Shown: piece by piece, positions 30,110-36,311 of the stretch | Layout: each line of letters begins with the position of its first letter | How positions within the stretch are numbered: position 1 is the stretch's first letter | Assembly (NCBI GenBank): GCA_031268385.1 | Contig: JAIRXH010000053.1 | Span: 1 to 36,311, forward strand | Length of the DNA stretch: 36,311 nucleotides | Reading direction: 5' to 3' | Source: Treponema sp. | Lineage (GTDB): Bacteria > Spirochaetota > Spirochaetia > Treponematales > Breznakiellaceae | Position numbers and translations under genes: made by a program | The notes under the pieces: generated by a model | The model's database searches: none | Told to the model about the DNA's origin: nothing | Seen by the model: only the letters and a program-made list of their open reading frames with translations

Positions 30110-31498
30110 ATGACCGGACAGGAATTACTTTACAGGCTCAATTCCGCGAAATGTGCCGCGGTTTTTGGAGAACTCTACGGAGAAAACGGGGTCGAAGCGG
30201 CGCGCCTCCGCTACGCCGCCCTTGTGGGGGGAATGCTGGACGGTTCTCCGGAAGGATTTCCCCGCTCGCGGTTTCCCGAAACATCGGGAGACATGAGGCT
30301 CTTTACCGCCGCCGGACGCACGGAACTGGGGGGCAATCATACGGATCACAACCTTGGCAAGGTTCTGGCCGCTTCCATCCAGATGGATCAGGCCGCCCTG
30401 GTATGCCCCCGGAACGACAATATCGTTTTTTACCGTTCCGAAGGCTACCCCGACGTAATGGTCGATCTTTCCGATCTTTCCGCCAGACAGGACGAAAAGG
30501 GCACGACCGAGGCGCTGGTACGCGGCATAGCCGCCGAATTTGCCGCGCGGGGGATAAGGCTGAAGGGCTTTTCGGCCAACGCCGCCTCGACGGTGCTTCC
30601 CGGTTCGGGGCTCTCTTCCTCCGCGGCAGTGGAAGTGCTGTTTGGCCGCGTCTTTGACGCGCTGTACGGCGGGGGAAAACTGAGCGCGCTGGAAATTGCC
30701 CAAATAGGCCAAAAAGCCGAAAACGTCTACTTCGGGAAGCCCTGCGGCCTCATGGATCAGACCGCCTGCGCGTCGGGAGGAGCCGTCGCCATTGATTTCG
30801 GGGACGCCGCGCATCCTCTTGTGACAAACATCGGCTTCAACCCTGAAGAGGCGGGCTGGACCCTCTGCGTCGTGAACACGCGGGGAAGCCACGCCGATCT
30901 TACCCCGGATTACGCCGCCATTCCAGGCGAGATGAAGGCCGCCGCCGCCTTTTTCGGCGGGACCGTCCTCCGGGAGATCGACAGGAAACAGGTAACAGCC
31001 CGCGCCGCGGAGCTGAGGAAGGCCCTGGGCGACAGGGCGCTCCTCAGGGCCCTTCACTTCTTTGACGAAAACGACAGGGTAGACGCCATGACGGCGGCGA
31101 TTGGGGACATGAACCGCGCCGCGCCGGGCGAGGACAAGCAAAGGGCCTTTGGCCGTTACCTTGATCTGGTAAACGAATCGGGCAATTCTTCCTGGGAGCT
31201 TCTGCAGAATGTCTATTCCCCGAAAAATCCGGCGGAACAGGGGATAAGCACGGCCCTTGCCCTTACCCGAAATTTCTTCCGTTCACATCCGGGCGAAACG
31301 GACGGCGGAAACGGGTCCCTCCCCTCCTCGAGGCCCGCCTGCCGCGTACACGGCGGAGGATTCGCCGGCGCCATACAGACGTACCTTCCCCAGGACGAAC
31401 TGGAGATGTACCGCCGGGAAATGGAGGCGGTATTCGGCGCGGGTTCGGTTACGGCGCTCCGCATCAGGCCCATAGGCGCGGCGGAACTTGCGCTGTAA
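30110..31498 (+). CDS. galK: Galactokinase-family GHMP kinase
   Basis: The protein probably phosphorylates galactose at C1. GHMP motifs are in order: sugar-binding AAGRTELGGNHTDHN (68-81), the ATP loop VLPGSGLSSSAAVEV (162-175), the catalytic Asp216 in GLMDQTACASGG, and the C-terminal CRVHGGGFAGAIQTYLP. Standard galactokinases have GRVNLIGEHTDYN. Here Glu is Asn and Tyr is His, a variant I recall from Clostridia-like homologues, so the exact sugar is not certain. At 462 residues it is longer than typical (about 390), mostly from extra N-terminal sequence. The ATG lacks any ribosome site and sits 9 bases after a TATACT. It has no galactose-operon neighbours on its own strand. Confidence 0.88.
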   Translation: MTGQELLYRLNSAKCAAVFGELYGENGVEAARLRYAALVGGMLDGSPEGFPRSRFPETSGDMRLFTAAGRTELGGNHTDHNLGKVLAASIQMDQAALVCPRNDNIVFYRSEGYPDVMVDLSDLSARQDEKGTTEALVRGIAAEFAARGIRLKGFSANAASTVLPGSGLSSSAAVEVLFGRVFDALYGGGKLSALEIAQIGQKAENVYFGKPCGLMDQTACASGGAVAIDFGDAAHPLVTNIGFNPEEAGWTLCVVNTRGSHADLTPDYAAIPGEMKAAAAFFGGTVLREIDRKQVTARAAELRKALGDRALLRALHFFDENDRVDAMTAAIGDMNRAAPGEDKQRAFGRYLDLVNESGNSSWELLQNVYSPKNPAEQGISTALALTRNFFRSHPGETDGGNGSLPSSRPACRVHGGGFAGAIQTYLPQDELEMYRREMEAVFGAGSVTALRIRPIGAAELAL

Positions 31499-31574
31499 AA
31501 ACGGATATGCCGGCAGACCGGCTCAAACGGCGCAGGCCTGTCCGCGTTCGAACAAACGGACGCTCCCCTGATCC

Positions 31575-31592
31575 GGCGTTTGGGGTAACGCC
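31575..31592. terminator. Small hairpin between galK and the PfkB gene
   Basis: GGCGTT and AACGCC form a 6-base-pair stem in the 107-base gap between two converging genes. No T-tract. Weak. Confidence 0.3.
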
Positions 31593-31605
31593 GATTAACC
31601 TGCGG

Positions 31606-32589
31606 CTACTCGGCGCTACCCTGGGCAAAGTCCCCGCCCCCGGCGTGTTCCCTGGCATAGCGGAGGGCGGCGTCAAAGCCGGGAACCCCGCCGGTGGCGC
31701 CGAGTTTTGTGACGTTGAAACCCGCCACCACATTGGCGAAGATTCCGGCGGCGCGGGGCGGCCATCCTTCAAGAAGGCCCCGGATAAAGCCGCCCACAAA
31801 GGAATCCCCGGCGCCTGTGGTATCAACGGGCCTGAATTCGGCAAAGGCGGGAATGGTCCATTCATCCCTGAAATCCGTAATGTAGCAGCCCCCGGCCCCA
31901 AGTTTTACCACAAGCAGCTTCAGGCGGAATGGGGCAAGTGAGTCCCGTATGCCGGACAACTCCCCCTGGCCCGTCAAAATAACGGCTTCATCGTAACTGG
32001 GCATGAACACGTCGGTCTCCCGCAGCATGGGGTCAAGGAGTTCCCGCCAGTACGAGGCGCCCAATGCGGAATTGCCGCATGAGGTATCCGCGAACGTGGT
32101 TTTTCCAAGGCCGCGGGCCCGCCTGAAAAGCGCCGCCGCCCCTCCCCTGTCCATGGCCTTCATGCACATGGCGCTTCCGAAGTAGACCATGTCCGCCTGA
32201 TCTATCAAACGGGAAGGAATGTCGGGGTAATCAAAGACGGAAGTCAACTCGTCGCTCAGCGCGAAGTGGCGCTCCCCGCCCGGCTCTATCAAAATATAGG
32301 AAACGACCGTACCCAGGGAAGGATGGCGGACCATGCCGCCGGTATCAACCCCCAGTTCGTCAAGCCGTTTCATGATGAAATCGCCGTTTGCGTCCCTGCC
32401 GACAAGGCCGGAAAGGACCGCCGGAACACCCAGTTTGGTCAGAGTTACCGCCACGTTAAGGGCGTCCCCGCCCGTTGAAACCGCGGGATTTTCGATAAAA
32501 CAGATGTCTTCTTCCAGAATGGTTTTGGGAATGGGCCTCAGGGGAACGTCGCACACGGCAAGGCCCGCGCAGAGCACCTTCCTCTTCAT
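31606..32589 (-). CDS. PfkB-family carbohydrate kinase
   Basis: The 327-residue ribokinase-type enzyme has the N-terminal STGGDALNVAVTLTKLG (from about 39) with the sugar-binding GGD and Asn, SGLVGRDANGDF, and the C-terminal anion hole DTTGAGDSFVGGF with catalytic Asp262. I use ATG 32589, two bases after the aldolase stop. A TTG six bases upstream in frame overlaps that stop. Translation is probably coupled. Paired with a class II aldolase, it likely phosphorylates a ketose or ketose phosphate whose bisphosphate the aldolase then splits (as in tagatose or inositol pathways). The substrate cannot be told from sequence. Confidence 0.9.
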   Translation of the reverse strand: MKRKVLCAGLAVCDVPLRPIPKTILEEDICFIENPAVSTGGDALNVAVTLTKLGVPAVLSGLVGRDANGDFIMKRLDELGVDTGGMVRHPSLGTVVSYILIEPGGERHFALSDELTSVFDYPDIPSRLIDQADMVYFGSAMCMKAMDRGGAAALFRRARGLGKTTFADTSCGNSALGASYWRELLDPMLRETDVFMPSYDEAVILTGQGELSGIRDSLAPFRLKLLVVKLGAGGCYITDFRDEWTIPAFAEFRPVDTTGAGDSFVGGFIRGLLEGWPPRAAGIFANVVAGFNVTKLGATGGVPGFDAALRYAREHAGGGDFAQGSAE

Positions 32590-32591
32590 GA

Positions 32592-33428
32592 TCAATACTT
32601 GTTGTCGCTGCCGAAAATCCGCAGCTTCTTTACGGCGGCCTCATACATGGCCTGTTCGGCCTTTTTGTTCAGATCGGTGTAGGCCAGCGAAGATTCTTTT
32701 CTTACGGTATTGACCGCGGCGGTGATAATATCGGTGTAGATATTCACCTTGCGGATACCTCCCTCTATGCAGTTCCTGAAATCGTCGTCCGAAAGGCCGC
32801 TGCCGCCGTGGAGAACCAGGGGCCGGCTCACTTTCGCGCGGATGGCGGCAAGCCGCCGGAGATCCAGTTTGGGAGTCTCGCGGTATTCACCGTGGACGGT
32901 GCCTATGGAAACGGCCAGAAAATCGGCGCCCGATCTTTCGACAAATTCGGCGGCCTGGCCGGGATCGGTGTAGATGTTCCCGCCTTTGACCCCTTCGCCT
33001 TCGTCAAGCCCGCCGACTTTGCCCAGTTCACATTCAAGACCGGCCCCCATGGCGTGGGCGGCTTTCGCGATTTCGGCGCTGTCCCGTATGTTTTCCTCGT
33101 AACTCAAAAGTGAACCGTCGTACATCACCGAGCCGAAACCGGCGCGGAGGGCCCGCATGATGGTTTTGTAGGTGTAGGTGTGATCCAGGTGAACGGCGAC
33201 GGGAACCTTCGCCTTCGCCGCGGCGTCAAGCAGGAGGGGGGCAAGCCAGTCAAAATCGCTGTACGCAAGGAGGCCTTCGGCCGTTCCTATGATGATGGGG
33301 GAACGGCAGTCGTCGGCGGCGCGTATATAGGCGCGTATCATCTCCAGGTTTACCCCGTTGAAAAAGCCCGCCCCGTAGCCGCGTTTTTGCGCGTCGGCAA
33401 GAATTTCCGCCATAGTGTAAAGCGCCAT
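32592..33428 (-). CDS. Class II ketose-bisphosphate aldolase
   Basis: The 278-residue enzyme belongs to the FbaA/GatY/KbaY/IolJ group and should cleave a ketose phosphate to dihydroxyacetone phosphate and an aldehyde, using Zn2+. Motifs: VHLDHTYTY with catalytic Asp82 and zinc His83, YDGSLLSYEENI, ELGKVGG (Glu134), SIGTVHGEY (zinc His179), LHGGSGL (zinc His207) and the phosphate loop VNIYTDI. GGAAGGAAAA lies upstream of the ATG at 33428. The start comes one base after the stop of the RecA-like gene. The pairing with PfkB suggests a dedicated sugar pathway rather than central glycolysis. Confidence 0.9.
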   Translation of the reverse strand: MALYTMAEILADAQKRGYGAGFFNGVNLEMIRAYIRAADDCRSPIIIGTAEGLLAYSDFDWLAPLLLDAAAKAKVPVAVHLDHTYTYKTIMRALRAGFGSVMYDGSLLSYEENIRDSAEIAKAAHAMGAGLECELGKVGGLDEGEGVKGGNIYTDPGQAAEFVERSGADFLAVSIGTVHGEYRETPKLDLRRLAAIRAKVSRPLVLHGGSGLSDDDFRNCIEGGIRKVNIYTDIITAAVNTVRKESSLAYTDLNKKAEQAMYEAAVKKLRIFGSDNKY

Positions 33429-33429
33429 G

Positions 33430-34134
33430 TTATTTTCCTTCCAGAATAAGAAGCGTCTTTGGATCGAGCCTTAAACCCATGTGTTCGGGGTTAAAGGTGT
33501 CCCTGTCCTTGGGAACCGAAAGCTCTATATGATCGGATCTGGGTTCAAGGATGATGATCACGTCAACAAGATCCTCGTAACCGGCGATGACAAGGGGTAT
33601 GTTCCGCCTGTCGTACAAGGCATTCCCCTTCACCGTGCAGCTGTACCAGATTTCAAGCCCCAGATCGCGGGCAAATTCCTTTACCTTTTCGAAACGTTCC
33701 CTGCCGGAACGGTAAAAATCAAAACCGTCTATGATGACAGCTTCGGCCTTGACCCCGCCGTCCACGATAAGCGCCCTGAGACTCTTCCGTATCTGATCGT
33801 CGGTTATGCCGTCCTGGTTGAAATTGAGGAGCACGCGGTTCCTTACAATTTCGTCCCGCACGTCGCCTGCGTTTTCCAGGTTTTTCTTTTTGATAATCTC
33901 GTCAAAAATATCCGCGTACCAGGCAAGCACATAATCGCTGTGCTGGTTAAAGGAAACGTGTATCACCTTTTTCCCCTGGAGCAGCTTGTCAAGGGCAAGC
34001 TGTACAAGCACCGACGTTTTTCCCACGCCGCTTTGGGACGCGATAATCCCCGCTTCTCCCGCCTTGAGCCCGCCATGAATGGACTTCTCGAATATCCGCA
34101 CCGGACTGCGCTGTATCAATTCCTTCTTGACCAA
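33430..34134 (-). CDS. RecA/DnaB-like P-loop ATPase
   Basis: The 234-residue protein has Walker A in GIIASQSGVGKTSVLVQLAL and Walker B in AVIIDGFDFY, with the fold order of RecA-type ATPases such as DnaB C-terminal or RadA domains. A late EDLVDVIIILEPRSDHIELSVPKDRD segment resembles the end of such domains. There is no other domain. I start it at TTG 34134 because GGAGG lies exactly 6 bases upstream and the sequence VKKELIQRSPVRIFEKS follows. A longer frame to 34245 would overlap fusA by 89 bases. It lies between fusA and the aldolase. Partner and function are unknown. Confidence 0.82.
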   Translation of the reverse strand: MVKKELIQRSPVRIFEKSIHGGLKAGEAGIIASQSGVGKTSVLVQLALDKLLQGKKVIHVSFNQHSDYVLAWYADIFDEIIKKKNLENAGDVRDEIVRNRVLLNFNQDGITDDQIRKSLRALIVDGGVKAEAVIIDGFDFYRSGRERFEKVKEFARDLGLEIWYSCTVKGNALYDRRNIPLVIAGYEDLVDVIIILEPRSDHIELSVPKDRDTFNPEHMGLRLDPKTLLILEGK

Positions 34135-34156
34135 TTTCTTCCTCCGAAAATAAAAT

Positions 34157-36259
34157 TTACCGGCCGGCTTCTTTTTTCCGTTTTTCCATATAGTCCCTGA
34201 TAAGGGCCTCGGAAATACTCTGGGGAACCTTTCCGTACTTTTCAAATTCCATGGTAAACTCCGCCTTGCCTTGGGTAAGGGAACGGAGCACCGTTGAATA
34301 GCCGAACATTTCGCTCAGGGGAACTTCGGCCTCCACGCGGGAAAAGGTTCCGTCTTCGGTAGACGCCGATATGATGCCGCGCCGCTGGTTGATGGAGGCA
34401 AAGATGTTTCCCTGGAATTCCGTCGGGCCTTCCACGGAGACCTTCATGATGGGTTCCAGAATGCAGGGCTTTGCCTTGCCGTAGGCTTCGCGGAAGGCGC
34501 CGATGGCGGCAAGCTGAAAGGCGATATCCGAAGAGTCCACCGGATGGCTCTGACCGTCGTTGATGACGCAGCGTATGTTGACGATGGGAAAACCGATGAG
34601 GCTGCCCTTTTTGAGGGCTTCCTTGAACCCCTTGTCGCAGCTGGGGATAAATTCGCTGGGAATGGAAGCGCCCTTGATCATGTCGACAAATTCGTAATCG
34701 CCTTCCGGCCAGGGTTCCATGTAGCCTGAAACACGGCCGTACTGGCCTGAACCGCCGGTCTGCTTCTTGTGGGTGTAGTTGAAATCGGCCCTGGCGGTAA
34801 TCGCCTCGCGGTAGGCCACCTGGGGCATGCCGGTTTCCACTTCGCAGTTGTATTCCCGCTTCATCCTTTCGATATACACGTCAAGATGAAGTTCCCCCAT
34901 GCCCCTGACGATAGTCTGGTTTGATTCGGGATCGACATAGGTCTGAAAGGTGGGATCTTCCTTGGTAAAGCGGTTAAGGGCCTTTGCCATTTGATCGGCG
35001 GATTTTTTGTCTTTCGGATCAATGGCAAGGGAGATAACCGGTTCAGGCACAAACATGGAGGACATGGCGTAGTTGAGACCGCCCCCGCAGAAGGTGTCCC
35101 CGCTGGCGCAGTCTATGCCAAAGAGGGCCACAATATCGCCGGGGGAGCCTTCGTTAATATCTTCCATATTGTCGGCGTGCATGCGTACAAGACGGCCCAC
35201 CTTGAATTTCTTCCTGGACCTGGTGTTGACAAGCTCGCCGCCTTTCTTGAGGGAACCCTGGTAGATCCGCACATAGGTAAGCTGTCCGTACTGCCCGTCT
35301 TCCAGTTTGAAACCCAGGGCGACAACGGGACTTTTTCCGTCGGCGGAAAGCTCTTTCCGCTCCTCGCCCCTGTCAAGATCCAGCGCGTAGTTTTTTACCT
35401 CGACAGGATTGGGAAGGTAATGGTTCACCCCGTCAAGCAGGGACTGCACCCCCTTGTTCTTGTAGGCGGACCCCACCATGACGGGGACAAATTTTTCTTC
35501 CAGCGTCCCCCGGCGTATGGCCGTACGGACAAGTTCTTCGGGAATGTCGCCGCCGGAAAGGTAAAGTTCCGCAAGCTCGTCGGAGAACATGGAGACCGCG
35601 TCAAGAAGCTCCTCGCGGTATTTTTCCGCGTCAGGGACAAGGTGGGAAGGAATTTCCGCGTAACGGATCTCTTCCCCCTGGTCGCCGTCAAAATAAACGG
35701 CCTTCATGGAAACAAGATCCACCAGGCCTTCAAGTTTATCCTCAAGCCCTATGGGAATCTGTATCATCACCGCATTAAGACCCAGCTTTTCCCGGAGCTG
35801 CATGCTTACCTTGAAGGGATTCGCCCCGGTGCGGTCGCACTTGTTGATAAAGGCGATGCGGGGCACATGGTAGCGTTTGAGCTGCCTGTCCACAGTAATG
35901 GACTGGGACTGAACGCCGCCGACGGCGCAGAGCACAAGCACCGCCCCGTCCAGCACCCGAAGGCTCCGTTCCACCTCTATGGTAAAATCGACGTGTCCGG
36001 GCGTATCGATAAGATTAATCGTGTGATCCTTCCATTCGACCTGGGTAGCGGCCGACTGTATGGTAATGCCCCGCTCCCGTTCAAGCTCCATGTGATCCAT
36101 GGTTGCCCCCACTCCGTCTTTTCCCCTGACTTCGTGGATGGCGTGAATTTTGTTGCTGTAAAACAGAATGCGCTCGGACAATGTGGTCTTTCCCGAATCG
36201 ATGTGGGCGCTGATCCCTATGTTCCGCATCCTGGTAATATCAAATCCCATATTTCTCAT
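34157..36259 (-). CDS. fusA: Elongation factor G, spirochaete/mitochondrial EFG1 type
   Basis: EF-G drives translocation of the ribosome. The 700 residues show G1 AHIDSGKTT (18-26), switch [11 protein letters not shown]3 DTPGHVDF (Asp85, His89) and G4 NKCD (139-142), then domains II-V. The stretches [31 protein letters not shown] and [22 protein letters not shown] closely match mitochondrial EFG1 as I recall it, not standard bacterial EF-G, whose G1 reads AHIDAGKTT. In Borrelia the equivalent protein does translocation while a second EF-G does recycling. AAGGAG lies two bases before the ATG at 36259 and 11 bases before an in-frame ATG at 36250, so the start is uncertain by three codons. Confidence 0.95.
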   Translation of the reverse strand: MRNMGFDITRMRNIGISAHIDSGKTTLSERILFYSNKIHAIHEVRGKDGVGATMDHMELERERGITIQSAATQVEWKDHTINLIDTPGHVDFTIEVERSLRVLDGAVLVLCAVGGVQSQSITVDRQLKRYHVPRIAFINKCDRTGANPFKVSMQLREKLGLNAVMIQIPIGLEDKLEGLVDLVSMKAVYFDGDQGEEIRYAEIPSHLVPDAEKYREELLDAVSMFSDELAELYLSGGDIPEELVRTAIRRGTLEEKFVPVMVGSAYKNKGVQSLLDGVNHYLPNPVEVKNYALDLDRGEERKELSADGKSPVVALGFKLEDGQYGQLTYVRIYQGSLKKGGELVNTRSRKKFKVGRLVRMHADNMEDINEGSPGDIVALFGIDCASGDTFCGGGLNYAMSSMFVPEPVISLAIDPKDKKSADQMAKALNRFTKEDPTFQTYVDPESNQTIVRGMGELHLDVYIERMKREYNCEVETGMPQVAYREAITARADFNYTHKKQTGGSGQYGRVSGYMEPWPEGDYEFVDMIKGASIPSEFIPSCDKGFKEALKKGSLIGFPIVNIRCVINDGQSHPVDSSDIAFQLAAIGAFREAYGKAKPCILEPIMKVSVEGPTEFQGNIFASINQRRGIISASTEDGTFSRVEAEVPLSEMFGYSTVLRSLTQGKAEFTMEFEKYGKVPQSISEALIRDYMEKRKKEAGR

Positions 36260-36311
36260 TACTCCTTGGGGAAATATGCCAAAAAAGGCATGTATATGGC
36301 GGAATATAGCA
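36260..36311 (-). promoter_or_regulatory. Leader of fusA
   Basis: The short upstream sequence has AAGGAG and a hairpin ATGCC/GGCAT around six A (36277-36292 on the plus strand). AT-rich boxes at the window edge could belong to a promoter, but the window ends before this can be judged. Confidence 0.3.

Noticed and set aside
1..36311. CRISPR array, insertion sequence, prophage or integrase
   Set aside because: No regularly spaced repeats, no transposase or integrase motifs, and no terminal inverted repeats around a coding unit were seen.

Overview
The window most likely comes from a treponeme-type spirochaete with a GC-rich genome. Four points support this. There is a gene for cytoplasmic filament protein CfpA, which is known mainly from treponemes. 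It sits in the order PPDK, hypothetical, CfpA, VWA-like secreted protein, pallilysin-like exported protein, which as I recall matches the Treponema pallidum tp0746-tp0751 neighbourhood. The elongation factor G is of the spirochaete/mitochondrial EFG1 type. Exported proteins have a spirochaetal lipobox or simple N-terminal anchors. The species cannot be named from the sequence alone.

Layout, left to right. (1) 1-3.6 kb: the tail of an unrecognised gene, a decayed fragment of the 3' end of ppdK, then a plus-strand glycoside hydrolase plus FGGY sugar/polyol kinase cassette. (2) 3.7-9.7 kb, minus strand: ppdK, a two-domain hypothetical protein with a basic linker, and cfpA. (3) 9.8-12.9 kb, plus strand: an operon of a small VWA-like exported protein, an NrnA-type DHH phosphoesterase and a pallilysin-like membrane-anchored protein. 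(4) 13.0-18.4 kb, minus strand: a tightly overlapping seven-gene run thiN-folD-folE2-(small membrane protein)-miaB-lapA-like-SPOR protein. (5) 18.5-21.7 kb: a CCA-adding enzyme (plus) converging on rnc-acpP-rpmF (minus), with an interrupted coaD upstream. (6) 22-23.9 kb: a lipoprotein, a HEAT-repeat exported protein and tRNA-Glu in a hairpin-rich intergenic zone. (7) 23.9-27.9 kb: a cheY-cheX-membrane CheA-like kinase operon (minus) and a divergent, catalytically complete class III nucleotidyl cyclase (plus). (8) 28-36.3 kb: ftsH (minus), galactokinase (plus), then a minus-strand run of an EFG1-type fusA, a RecA-like ATPase, a class II aldolase and a PfkB kinase.

Most genes are housekeeping. 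The main items worth a second look are: coaD carries one in-frame TAA at codon 97 of an otherwise perfect 160-codon frame; a ppdK 3' fragment forms a direct repeat flanking the glycosidase-kinase cassette; a roughly 30-bp hairpin leader is shared by ppdK and the distant cyclase gene; a 40-bp palindrome is repeated; and a chemotaxis-derived signalling module lacks any visible CheW or receptor and lies beside a cyclase. I found no CRISPR array, insertion sequence or phage genes.
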